A stretch of DNA of 64,000 nucleotides from Thermolongibacillus altinsuensis (GTDB lineage Bacteria > Bacillota > Bacilli > Bacillales > Anoxybacillaceae). Shown here piece by piece: positions 19,710-27,560 of this stretch (positions within the stretch are counted from its first letter, which is position 1; each line of letters begins with the position of its first letter). Where the stretch lies: the NCBI RefSeq assembly GCF_004341205.1, contig NZ_SLUL01000005.1, positions 1 through 64,000 of the forward strand. The letters are read 5' to 3'. The translations under genes were made by a program, and so were the position numbers. The notes under the pieces were generated by a model, which did no database searches, was not told the DNA's origin, and saw only the letters and a program-made list of their open reading frames with translations.

Positions 19710-19757
19710 TCTATGCTATAATAAACGCGCAATGATAAAAAGTAGGGGTTGACAACG

Positions 19758-21599
19758 TTGAACATTCGAAAAGATATTCGTAATATTGCGATTATTGCTC
19801 ATGTCGATCACGGAAAGACGACATTGGTCGATCAATTGCTGCGGCAATCAGGGACATTCCGTGCCAATGAACACGTTGAAGAGCGAGTGCTTGATCGCAA
19901 TGATTTAGAACGAGAACGTGGGATTACCATTTTAGCCAAAAACACAGCTATTCAATACAAAGGTACGCGCATTAACATTTTAGATACGCCAGGCCATGCT
20001 GATTTTGGCGGTGAAGTCGAACGGATTATGCGCTTAGTTGATGGAGTATTGCTTGTTGTGGATGCGTATGAAGGATGTATGCCACAGACGCGTTTCGTAT
20101 TGAAAAAGGCGCTCGAACAAAAGTTGACGCCGATCGTTGTCGTGAATAAAATCGACCGCGAATTCGCTCGTCCGAAAGAAGTGGTTGATGAAGTGCTCGA
20201 ATTATTTATTGAATTGGATGCTTCAGAAGAACAGCTTGAATTTCCGGTCGTTTATACATCGGCGATTAACGGAACGGCAAGCCTCGATCCAGAGAAGCAA
20301 GATGAAGATATGACGGCGCTTTTTGAAACGATTATTGAGCATATTCCGGCTCCTGTTGACAATAGCGAAGAACCGCTGCAATTCCAAGTCGCTTTATTAG
20401 ACTACAACGATTATGTTGGTCGAATTGGAATTGGTCGCGTCTTTCGCGGAACGATGAAAGTCGGTCAACAAGTGGCGCTTATGAAGTTAGACGGTTCCGT
20501 AAAAACGTTCCGCATTACAAAATTGTTCGGATTTATCGGGTTAAAACGAATTGAAATTGAAGAAGCAAAAGCTGGCGATTTAGTCGCGGTTTCAGGAATG
20601 GAAGATATTAACGTTGGTGAAACAGTTTGTCCGATTGATCACCAAGATCCACTCCCGCCTCTGCGCATCGATGAACCAACATTAAAGATGACGTTTCTTG
20701 TCAACAATAGTCCGTTTGCCGGAAAAGAAGGGAAGTACGTCACGGCACGAAAAATCGAAGAACGATTGCGAATGCAGCTCGAAACGGATGTTTCATTGCG
20801 CGTGGAAAATACGGATTCACCCGATGCATGGATTGTTTCTGGCCGCGGTGAACTACATTTGTCCATTTTAATCGAAAACATGCGCCGTGAAGGATTTGAA
20901 TTGCAAGTATCAAAACCGGAAGTCATTTTAAAAGAAATCGATGGAGTGATTTGTGAACCGATTGAGCGAGTGCAAATCGATATTCCTGAAGAATATACAG
21001 GAGCGATTATGGAATCGCTCGGAGCGCGCAAAGGCGAAATGGTGGATATGATCAATAACGGAAATGGGCAAGTGCGTCTCATTTTCATGGTTCCAGCACG
21101 CGGCCTTATCGGCTATCGAACCGAATTTATGTCGTTGACGCGCGGATACGGAATTTTAAATCATTCGTTTGATAGTTATCAGCCGATGCGTCCGGGACAA
21201 ATCGGTGGCCGTCGTCAAGGTGTGCTTATTTCGATGGAGACGGGAAAGGCGACAGCCTACGGAATCATGCAAGTGGAAGATCGCGGGACCATCTTTGTTG
21301 AACCAGGAACGGAAGTATACGAAGGAATGATTGTCGGTGAGCATACACGCGAAAATGATTTAGTGGTCAACATTTGTAAAACAAAACATGTTACAAACAT
21401 TCGTTCATCGACGAAAGAACAAACGGTCACAATGAAAAAGCCGCGTTTAATGACGTTAGAAGAGGCGCTCGAGTACTTGAATGATGATGAGTATTGTGAA
21501 GTGACTCCAACGTCTATTCGTTTGCGGAAGAAAATTTTAGATAAAAACGAACGCGAAAAAATCGCTAAAAAGAAAAAGTTGGCGGAACAAAGCAAATAA
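19758..21599 (+). CDS. typA: Ribosome-associated GTPase TypA/BipA
   Basis: A 613-residue translational GTPase that binds the ribosome and helps assembly and stress or cold growth. The G domain shows AHVDHGKT (G1), the RGITI switch, DTPGHADFGGEV (G3) and NKID (G4); EF-G-like domains III and V follow, then the TypA-specific C-terminal domain. The start is TTG at 19758, nine bases after AGGGG, and matches the family N-terminus; TTG at 19749 directly abuts the ribosome site. It corresponds to B. subtilis ylaG. ylaH follows 18 bases later. Confidence 0.95.
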   Translation: MNIRKDIRNIAIIAHVDHGKTTLVDQLLRQSGTFRANEHVEERVLDRNDLERERGITILAKNTAIQYKGTRINILDTPGHADFGGEVERIMRLVDGVLLVVDAYEGCMPQTRFVLKKALEQKLTPIVVVNKIDREFARPKEVVDEVLELFIELDASEEQLEFPVVYTSAINGTASLDPEKQDEDMTALFETIIEHIPAPVDNSEEPLQFQVALLDYNDYVGRIGIGRVFRGTMKVGQQVALMKLDGSVKTFRITKLFGFIGLKRIEIEEAKAGDLVAVSGMEDINVGETVCPIDHQDPLPPLRIDEPTLKMTFLVNNSPFAGKEGKYVTARKIEERLRMQLETDVSLRVENTDSPDAWIVSGRGELHLSILIENMRREGFELQVSKPEVILKEIDGVICEPIERVQIDIPEEYTGAIMESLGARKGEMVDMINNGNGQVRLIFMVPARGLIGYRTEFMSLTRGYGILNHSFDSYQPMRPGQIGGRRQGVLISMETGKATAYGIMQVEDRGTIFVEPGTEVYEGMIVGEHTRENDLVVNICKTKHVTNIRSSTKEQTVTMKKPRLMTLEEALEYLNDDEYCEVTPTSIRLRKKILDKNEREKIAKKKKLAEQSK

Positions 21600-21617
21600 A
21601 GAAGGGAGTAGGGAGAA

Positions 21618-21914
21618 GTGGATGTGATCGAGCGTCTTTCGTTCTTTGCTTCGTTGTACCAAGTACATGAACAGCCAATATCAGGTATGTGGTTTCTTTA
21701 TATTACAGTGCTCATTTTATCGGCCATCGTTTATCGTCTCGGCTTTGCTAAGAAGCTTCCTTTATTAAAGAATGTCATTATTTATGTGTTGCTTGCACTC
21801 GGGTGCACCATTTTAACGTTTTTTGCTGTTTTTTTACCTGTCGCAGAAGGATTGTTTGTTGCGGCTATTGTATTGATTGTGTATAAACTGCGCTTAAAGC
21901 AGGCAGGGCGGTGA
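21618..21914 (+). CDS. ylaH: YlaH-like membrane protein
   Basis: A 98-residue membrane protein with three hydrophobic segments (about residues 22-40, 50-70 and 72-90). It resembles the YlaH family, and it follows typA as in B. subtilis. The start is GTG at 21618 (alternative GTG at 21624), with AGGGAGTAGGGAG upstream. The stop overlaps the possible GTG start of the next gene by four bases, so the three genes from typA may form an operon. Function unknown. Confidence 0.82.
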   Translation: MDVIERLSFFASLYQVHEQPISGMWFLYITVLILSAIVYRLGFAKKLPLLKNVIIYVLLALGCTILTFFAVFLPVAEGLFVAAIVLIVYKLRLKQAGR

Positions 21915-21916
21915 AA

Positions 21917-22213
21917 ATGATGAAGTTGCAAGACGCTGTTTACAATTGGCTGACCATTAAAGTCGTTGCGGATGCAAGAAAAGATGACGAAGCCGCGCAA
22001 GAAACCGAGCAATTTTTTGCCTGCATGTTAAAAGAAGACTACAAGGTTGAAGAAATTGCTTTCAAAAAAGAGAATGAAATGTATATGGTTACATTAAAAA
22101 ACGAGGAAGGTTCGAAACAATTTCGTTTTCCTGCCGAGTTAATCGAAACGATGCTTGAGCAAATCAATCGAGAGCCGGAGAAGTACGTAAATTACAAATC
22201 GCACCGAACTTAA
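21917..22213 (+). CDS. Small soluble protein of unknown function
   Basis: A protein of about 98 residues that begins MMKLQDAVYNWLTIKVVADA, acidic and soluble, with an alternating helix and strand pattern. A GTG at 21911 would overlap ylaH; ATG at 21917 or 21920 sits after GGGCGGTG. I do not recognise the family, and B. subtilis has no gene at this point of the ylaH-ylaI interval. Its tight coupling to ylaH and the terminator right at its stop support a real coding gene. Confidence 0.65.
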   Translation: MMKLQDAVYNWLTIKVVADARKDDEAAQETEQFFACMLKEDYKVEEIAFKKENEMYMVTLKNEEGSKQFRFPAELIETMLEQINREPEKYVNYKSHRT

Positions 22214-22230
22214 TTCGGTGCGATTTTTTT
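22198..22230. terminator. Bidirectional terminator before ylaI
   Basis: TCGCACCGAA pairs with TTCGGTGCGA, followed by seven T. It carries the stop codon of the 21917 gene in the loop and abuts the ylaI stop on the other strand. Confidence 0.75.
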
Positions 22231-22429
22231 ACCAATGATCTTCGTTTGTCCTTGAACGATATAATTTAAATTTTCCGGTTGCGAGTCGCGCTTTTGTTTT
22301 TTCGGTAATTCGTTCGTTACATTGTTTGCACATATATGTATGAATCGGACGATTTCGGAGCCGTTTTGCCAACAATGATTCATCAGGTAGTTCGTCGATT
22401 TGATCACAAAGAATACATTTTACTCTCAT
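22229..22429 (-). CDS. ylaI: YlaI zinc-ribbon protein
   Basis: A 66-residue protein beginning MRVKCILCDQIDELPDESLL. It holds two CxxC pairs (CILC near residue 5 and CKQC near 34), the pattern of a small zinc ribbon, and a basic C-terminal half. This is the B. subtilis YlaI pattern. The start at 22429 is chosen since GAGGTGG lies ten bases upstream; the GTG inside that ribosome site would add five residues. Function unknown; nucleic-acid binding is possible. Confidence 0.88.
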   Translation of the reverse strand: MRVKCILCDQIDELPDESLLAKRLRNRPIHTYMCKQCNERITEKTKARLATGKFKLYRSRTNEDHW

Positions 22430-22532
22430 ACTTTTATAATCCACCTCATTGTTGTTTTTTTCATTATATCATAAGTTTGAAATTTCGATAAAAAAAGGTA
22501 TGATATAAATAAAACGTTTGGAGGGATTTTTC

Positions 22533-22988
22533 ATGGCGAATGTCGTTGAGCCGAAGCTCATTGATCCGCTTTTTCGCAGCTTACAAAAAGAACGGTTTGT
22601 CACGGTTTGTACCATTGACCACGAAACGGGTGAACCAAATGTGAGCGCGATTTCATGGATCTATGCTCCTAGTCCAGAGAAAATTTATTTCGCAGTTGAC
22701 CAACGTTCGCGCATTGTACAAAACATTCGTGCGAATGGTGCGATTGCCATCACGTTAATTGCGAATGAATCCACTTATTCCATTAGCGGAAAAGCGCATG
22801 TAAAAGTTGAAAAAATCGAAAATGTCCCGCTTAAATTAGCGTTGATTCAAGTGGATATTCGTGAAGTGCGCGATGTGATGTTTTACGGTTCGAAAATTTC
22901 CGTTGAGCCGAAATATGAAAAAACGTATGATGCTCAAGCGGCTGCGAAATTAGATCAGCAAGTGATGAACGCTTTAAAAAATGCATAA
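22533..22988 (+). CDS. Pyridoxamine 5'-phosphate oxidase-family (split-barrel) protein
   Basis: A 151-residue FMN-binding split-barrel type protein. N-terminal pattern LQKERFVTVCTIDHETGEPNV followed by SWIYAPSPEKIYFAVDQRSR is typical of this fold, used by flavin oxidoreductases and heme or F420-linked proteins. Real substrate unknown. TTGGAGGGATTTTTC gives an ideal ribosome site for the ATG at 22533. It has its own terminator and is not part of the B. subtilis yla set, so it is a lineage-specific insertion in the conserved order. Confidence 0.75.
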   Translation: MANVVEPKLIDPLFRSLQKERFVTVCTIDHETGEPNVSAISWIYAPSPEKIYFAVDQRSRIVQNIRANGAIAITLIANESTYSISGKAHVKVEKIENVPLKLALIQVDIREVRDVMFYGSKISVEPKYEKTYDAQAAAKLDQQVMNALKNA

Positions 22989-23021
22989 AACCGAGCGTCG
23001 TTTTTGGAACGCTCGGTTTTT
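22987..23021. terminator. Terminator between split-barrel gene and ylaJ
   Basis: AAAACCGAGCGT pairs with ACGCTCGGTTTT around a ten-base loop, with T residues after it. It separates convergent genes. Confidence 0.8.
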
Positions 23022-23027
23022 CTTATT

Positions 23028-23627
23028 TCATCTGTTCATCTGGTCGTTTGATTGTTTTTGCTGGCGCTGTTTCAGTTGTTGTTGTTCCTCGTTATTGAGT
23101 TGCGCATCATTTTGTTTGGTTGAATTTGGATTTCCCGTTTGAATAAAGTCGCTTGGCACTTCCGGCATTACCCGACCGACAATGGCCGCTAATTCGTCCA
23201 TAAACCCTTGAATTGGTTTGCCATCCGTTACTTGTTTGGAAATTTGTTTTAAGCGAACGTTCAAATCGGGATCAGCGATAATAATCGCATTCGCACCATA
23301 AGGATCTTTTTGTAAGCTTTCAGAAACTGAGTATTTGATTGTTCCAACTCTTGACTGGTCAATCTTTGAATTGACATCAATGCCGACAATTGCATATTTT
23401 CCTACGACTAACGCCGTTGCATCATTTACGTTTGGAACGCTGCTTGCTAAGGCGGCAAGATGTTTGGCAATTTGTTGACCTGATTTATTCACTATTTTGT
23501 TTTCTGTCGTATTTTTTACATGAATGAGCGAATCATTTCCGTTATTTTGCGGTTGTGCGTTCATTTGGCAGCCGCTCATAATGAGCCCCGTTAAGATGAA
23601 AAAAACGAATGCAATATAGTTAAACAT
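23028..23627 (-). CDS. ylaJ: YlaJ/YhcN-family sporulation lipoprotein
   Basis: A 199-residue lipoprotein. The signal segment ends in the lipobox LIMSGC (Cys19). The mature part carries the YhcN/YlaJ domain, with the ALVVGKYAIVGIDV strand near residue 95, and a Gln/Asn-rich tail. Homologues are made under sporulation or germination sigma factors and sit in the spore membrane or coat. The start at 23627 follows GGAAGGAGTGAGGAA. It is divergent from ylaK. Confidence 0.88.
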   Translation of the reverse strand: MFNYIAFVFFILTGLIMSGCQMNAQPQNNGNDSLIHVKNTTENKIVNKSGQQIAKHLAALASSVPNVNDATALVVGKYAIVGIDVNSKIDQSRVGTIKYSVSESLQKDPYGANAIIIADPDLNVRLKQISKQVTDGKPIQGFMDELAAIVGRVMPEVPSDFIQTGNPNSTKQNDAQLNNEEQQQLKQRQQKQSNDQMNR

Positions 23628-23754
23628 TTCCTCACTCCTTCCGTCTTTGACTTTATTTTGTAAAAGTTCTTCTATCTTTATGCGCCTTCTCATATATATA
23701 AACAACAATCCCGTCCAAAAGGCCGGACAAAATTAATGAGTAGGGGGCGGAACA

Positions 23755-25086
23755 TTGAATAAGAAAATATATGTGTTAGATACAAACGTGCTATTGCAAG
23801 ACCCTTATTCGATTTTTTCATTTGAGGATAATGAAGTGGTCATTCCTGCTGTTGTTTTAGAAGAAGTCGATTCGAAAAAACGGTACATGGATGAAATTGG
23901 GAGAAATGCGCGGCAAGTATCAAAATTAATTGACCGTTTGCGTGAAAATGGGAAACTTCATGAAAAAATTCCGCTTGAAAATGGTGGAGTGTTGCGCATT
24001 GAATTAAATCATCGTTCTTTTCAACAATTGCAAGAAATTTTTATTGAAAAAACAAACGATAATCGTATTTTAGCCGTTGCCAAAAATTTATTGCTGGAAG
24101 AGCAGACGAAAGAAAACGGACGTCCTGTTATTTTAGTGAGCAAAGATGCGCTTGTGCGCGTGAAAGCGGATGCGATCGGGCTGCAAGCGGAAGATTTTTT
24201 AAGCGATCGCGTCGTTGAAATCGATCATATTTATACGGGATTTTTAGATTTGTACATAAGCGTTGAATATTTAACGCGGTTTTATGAGAAGGGAGAACTT
24301 CTTCTTTCAGAAATTACGAACCATCCGTTTTATCCCAATCAATTTGTAGTTATGAAAGATGCATTGGGCGGCTCGGCTTCTGCGCTCGGCATCGTTGACC
24401 ATACGGGAAAGAAAGTAAAAAGGCTTGCCTTTCATTACGAGCATATTTGGGGGATTCGTCCGCGCAATGTTCAACAAACGATGGCATTCGAACTTTTGCT
24501 CCGGCAAGATATTTCGTTAGTAACGCTCATCGGGAAAGCAGGAACAGGAAAAACGTTGCTAGCATTAGCAGCGGGATTAATGCAAACAGAAGATTTACAT
24601 CTATATAAAAAATTACTTGTTGCTCGTCCGATTGTTCCCGTCGGAAAAGACATCGGTTATTTGCCTGGGGAAAAACAAGAGAAGCTTCGGCCGTGGATGC
24701 AGCCGATTTTTGATAATTTGCAGTATTTATTTGATACGAAAAAACCTGGGGAATTGGATGCCATTTTAGCGGGAATGGGATCGATTGAAGTTGAAGCGCT
24801 CACATATATACGCGGCCGAAGCATTCCTGAACAATTTATTATTATTGATGAAGCGCAAAATTTGACGAAACACGAAGTGAAGACCATTTTAACGCGAGTT
24901 GGAGAAAAGAGTAAAATTGTTTTAATGGGGGATCCTGAGCAAATCGATCATCCGTACTTAGATGAGTATAATAATGGTTTAGCGTATGTGGTTGAAAAAT
25001 TTAAAGAGCAGAAAGTAGCTGGGCATGTTCGTCTTATCAAAGGAGAACGATCTTCGTTAGCCCAATTGGCAGCAGATTTGTTATAA
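23755..25086 (+). CDS. ylaK: PIN-PhoH family protein YlaK
   Basis: A 443-residue PhoH2-type protein with an N-terminal PIN nuclease domain (VLDTNVLLQDP, residues 7-17, first metal Asp; further acidic residues to about 150) and a C-terminal PhoH ATPase domain with Walker A GKAGTGKT (about 260-267) and Walker B FIIIDEAQN (about 361-369). Family members in other bacteria act as ATP-dependent RNA helicase/RNases. The start is TTG after AGGGGGCGGAACA. It corresponds to B. subtilis ylaK. Confidence 0.9.
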   Translation: MNKKIYVLDTNVLLQDPYSIFSFEDNEVVIPAVVLEEVDSKKRYMDEIGRNARQVSKLIDRLRENGKLHEKIPLENGGVLRIELNHRSFQQLQEIFIEKTNDNRILAVAKNLLLEEQTKENGRPVILVSKDALVRVKADAIGLQAEDFLSDRVVEIDHIYTGFLDLYISVEYLTRFYEKGELLLSEITNHPFYPNQFVVMKDALGGSASALGIVDHTGKKVKRLAFHYEHIWGIRPRNVQQTMAFELLLRQDISLVTLIGKAGTGKTLLALAAGLMQTEDLHLYKKLLVARPIVPVGKDIGYLPGEKQEKLRPWMQPIFDNLQYLFDTKKPGELDAILAGMGSIEVEALTYIRGRSIPEQFIIIDEAQNLTKHEVKTILTRVGEKSKIVLMGDPEQIDHPYLDEYNNGLAYVVEKFKEQKVAGHVRLIKGERSSLAQLAADLL

Positions 25087-25094
25087 AAAGTGAG

Positions 25095-25129
25095 GAGGCT
25101 GATCCGTTTTTTCTCGGTCAGCCTCTTTT
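25095..25129. terminator. Terminator between ylaK and ylaL
   Basis: GAGGCTGA...CCG pairs with CGG...TCAGCCTC and is followed by TTTT, between convergent genes. Confidence 0.65.
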
Positions 25130-25131
25130 GG

Positions 25132-25638
25132 TTAATCAACGATAAATTTTTTTACATGAGTAATCGGACGTTCGCGATTGGAGCCGTCGCCATAGTAAAT
25201 ATGAACAGGTCCGTCTTCTTTGAGCGGTTTTCCATCTTTTGAAAAACCTAAAATAAGGTGATAAGCCTCTGAAAGCGGAAGTGATATTTCGTCATTGGCT
25301 GTGACAATCTTTAATGAATTGGCTTCTGCAAGCGGTTCAGCGTTGCGTAAAAACGGTTCAAGCGGCATGCCAAATGTCCCTGTTAAGATGCGCTCTTTCT
25401 CAAATTGTTTTTCCGTTTTTAACGTCGGCGGAAAAACAGATCCTTCTTGAATTTCGCGCTCCCAATATTGCGAAAGTTTTCTCACTTCGTCTTCTTGTTC
25501 GGATTGTTCATTTGATGAAGGATGTGTAAAATAAGTATGTAGGTCCACTTTGCGATCGTCAAAAATCCATACGCTTGGATCGAGTGTAATCGTAAACTTA
25601 ACTTTACCTGTAATTAAAATAATGTTGTCCATTTCCAT
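25132..25638 (-). CDS. ylaL: YlaL-like protein
   Basis: A 168-residue soluble acidic protein without signal peptide. It starts MEMDNIILITGKVKFTITLD and has a strand-rich first half, a Gln/Glu-rich middle and a PLSEAYHLILGF segment. Position between ylaK and ylaN on the opposite strand matches B. subtilis ylaL. Some database entries call such proteins peptidyl-prolyl isomerase, but I see no clear isomerase motif. GGGGGAAG precedes the ATG; an internal ATG three codons in is equally possible. Confidence 0.7.
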   Translation of the reverse strand: MEMDNIILITGKVKFTITLDPSVWIFDDRKVDLHTYFTHPSSNEQSEQEDEVRKLSQYWEREIQEGSVFPPTLKTEKQFEKERILTGTFGMPLEPFLRNAEPLAEANSLKIVTANDEISLPLSEAYHLILGFSKDGKPLKEDGPVHIYYGDGSNRERPITHVKKFIVD

Positions 25639-25712
25639 CTTCCCCCTATCTCAATCAATTATAGAATGAAAACGTTTTTTTGTAAAATTGTTCATAGTTA
25701 TTGATGAAGCGA

Positions 25713-25802
25713 CTGAGTAAAATGTTTATGGGAAGGTAATTTTTTGGAAGACCGTGACAGAAAAACGGAAGGGGAAGGATCTCTCACAAAGACTTGATTC
25801 AC
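25713..25802 (-). repeat. MITE-like structured repeat, copy D (internally deleted)
   Basis: The plus strand begins CTGAGTAAAATGTTTATGGG, keeps a GACCGTGACAGAAAAACGG segment and ends GACTTGATTCA. Both ends match the copy at 58779-58970, but the central hairpins are missing. It lies in the divergent gap between ylaL and ylaN. Confidence 0.65.
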
Positions 25803-25885
25803 ACTTGATAAAGCATGCAACTTGCATTTTTTTCACTTTCACGATAAGATTTAGAGACAGGACTGAACGGAACGGAGGGGTCAAG

Positions 25886-26176
25886 GTGACGTCTGAGGTG
25901 GCGGTTAACTATCGAGAAAGAGCTTATTCGCTTTTGCAAGCGGATGCGGATAAAATTGTGAAGCTTATTCAAGTACAAATGGATCATTTAACGATGCCGC
26001 AATGCCCTCTTTACGAAGAAGTGCTCGATACGCAAATGTTTGGTTTATCGAGAGAAATCGACTTTGCTGTTCGTTTAGGACTCGTCGATGAAAAAGACGG
26101 AAAGGCGATTTTAGATCGGCTTGAACGCGAGTTATCGGCACTTCACGAAGCGTGTACAAAGAAAAGAGAGAAATGA
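25886..26176 (+). CDS. ylaN: YlaN protein
   Basis: A 96-residue soluble helical protein of the YlaN/DUF1507 family. GTG at 25886, six bases after GGAGGGG, gives the family start [20 protein letters not shown]. In B. subtilis and Staphylococcus aureus YlaN is needed for growth under low iron and has been reported to bind the Fur repressor. The upstream in-frame sequence runs through the repeat at 25713 and is not coding. ftsW follows after a terminator. Confidence 0.92.
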   Translation: MTSEVAVNYRERAYSLLQADADKIVKLIQVQMDHLTMPQCPLYEEVLDTQMFGLSREIDFAVRLGLVDEKDGKAILDRLERELSALHEACTKKREK

Positions 26177-26187
26177 TTTTGCGTTAA

Positions 26188-26215
26188 ACTCAAACGGTTT
26201 TCGTTTGAGTTTTTG
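26188..26215 (+). terminator. Terminator of ylaN
   Basis: ACTCAAACG pairs with CGTTTGAGT around a short loop and is followed by TTTT. Confidence 0.7.
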
Positions 26216-26280
26216 TATTTTTTACATCGGTTTTGTAGTACAATGAAAGCAGATTGTAAATCAAGTAAGGAAGATGAACG

Positions 26281-27492
26281 ATGGATAAGCAGCTGTTTAA
26301 AAAGATTATCAAATCGTATGATTATCCTTTGATCATAGCGGTGTTTCTCCTTTCATTATTTGGATTAATTATGGTGTATAGCGCTAGTATGATCACAGCA
26401 GTTGTTCGTTATCATACAGCGAGCGATTACTTTTTTCAAAAACAAAAATGGGCACTCATACTGGGAACGATTGCATTTCTGGTAACAGCTTTCGTCCCAT
26501 ATAAGATATATGCAACAAAAAAAGTGTTGCAATTCATTTTCTTCGCCCTTCCAATTTCTTTAATTCTAGTTATTTTAATCGGTTATACGGCCAACAATGC
26601 GACAAGTTGGTTTAAAATAGGTTCGTTCGGAATTCAGCCAGCGGAATTTGCTAAGCTTGGGTTGATTGTTTATTTAAGCGGCGTTTTTGCGAATAAGCAA
26701 AAAAAGCTTCATCATTCTGCCAAAGACGCTCTTTTTCCAATCTACTACATGCTGTTTATTTGTATTCTTATCGCCGCCCAGCCTGATTTCGGAACGGCCT
26801 TTATTATTTTTGTCATCGCATCAACCATTATTGTCTGCTCTGCAATTAGCAAAAAACTATTGTTTAAACAAATTTTGTTTTTATTATTTCTATGTTTGCT
26901 TGCTTCTCCCTTTGTTTTATCAGTGTGGTGGGACGAAATTTTTTCAGAAGAACGCCTTTCGCGAATCGATGGATTTTTACATCCGTTTGAGCATGCGGAA
27001 GATGAAGGATTTCAGCTCATTAACTCGTATTTTGCAATTGCCAACGGCGGATTAAAAGGGTTGGGACTTGGACAAAGCATTCAGAAATACGGTTATTTAC
27101 CAGAGGCGCATACCGATTTCATCATGGCGGTTATTGCAGAGGAACTCGGTTTGTTTGGCGTCATGTTTGTGTTGCTATTGCTATCATTTATTGTGTTGCG
27201 TGGGCTTTTGCTCGCTCGTAAATGTCAAGATGCGTTTGGAAGTTTATTGGCGATCGGCATTTCGACGATGATCGCGATTCAATCGTTCGTCAATCTTGGC
27301 GGGTTGACGGGATTGATTCCGATCACAGGTGTAACGTTGCCTTTTGTCAGTTACGGAGGTTCTTCGCTTGTTTTGCTTATGCTTTCCGTTGGGGTTCTTG
27401 CCAATATTTCAATGTTTGCAAAGTACGAATTAACCTATAAGCGTCCGTCCGCTCGAAAGAATTTTCAAAAAAATCATGTATCTTTTCACTAA
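26281..27492 (+). CDS. ftsW: Division peptidoglycan polymerase FtsW
   Basis: A 403-residue SEDS-family membrane protein with about ten transmembrane helices. It polymerises lipid II at the division site together with the class B penicillin-binding protein PBP2B, encoded at 60381. The SEDS signature region GLIPITGVTLPFVSYGGSS lies near residue 345, and the extracellular catalytic-loop segment ANNATSWFKIGSFGIQPAEF is near residue 103. The AAGGAAGATGAACG ribosome site precedes the ATG. B. subtilis ftsW is at the same location, before pycA. Confidence 0.93.
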   Translation: MDKQLFKKIIKSYDYPLIIAVFLLSLFGLIMVYSASMITAVVRYHTASDYFFQKQKWALILGTIAFLVTAFVPYKIYATKKVLQFIFFALPISLILVILIGYTANNATSWFKIGSFGIQPAEFAKLGLIVYLSGVFANKQKKLHHSAKDALFPIYYMLFICILIAAQPDFGTAFIIFVIASTIIVCSAISKKLLFKQILFLLFLCLLASPFVLSVWWDEIFSEERLSRIDGFLHPFEHAEDEGFQLINSYFAIANGGLKGLGLGQSIQKYGYLPEAHTDFIMAVIAEELGLFGVMFVLLLLSFIVLRGLLLARKCQDAFGSLLAIGISTMIAIQSFVNLGGLTGLIPITGVTLPFVSYGGSSLVLLMLSVGVLANISMFAKYELTYKRPSARKNFQKNHVSFH

Positions 27493-27497
27493 TCCTA

Positions 27498-27525
27498 TTT
27501 ACAAATAAAAAAAATCCGTTATAGT
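27498..27525 (+). promoter_or_regulatory. Candidate promoter of pycA
   Basis: TTTACA (27498-27503) and TATAGT (27520-27525) are 16 bases apart, about 35 bases before the pycA start. Confidence 0.5.
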
Positions 27526-27560
27526 TTTAGTATGATTAAATAGGGGGAGGAGCAAGATAC

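Noticed and set aside
25754-25885. Upstream extension of ylaN
   Set aside because: The first 44 codons of the longer frame fall partly in the repeat at 25713-25802, and the GTG at 25886 gives the family N-terminus.
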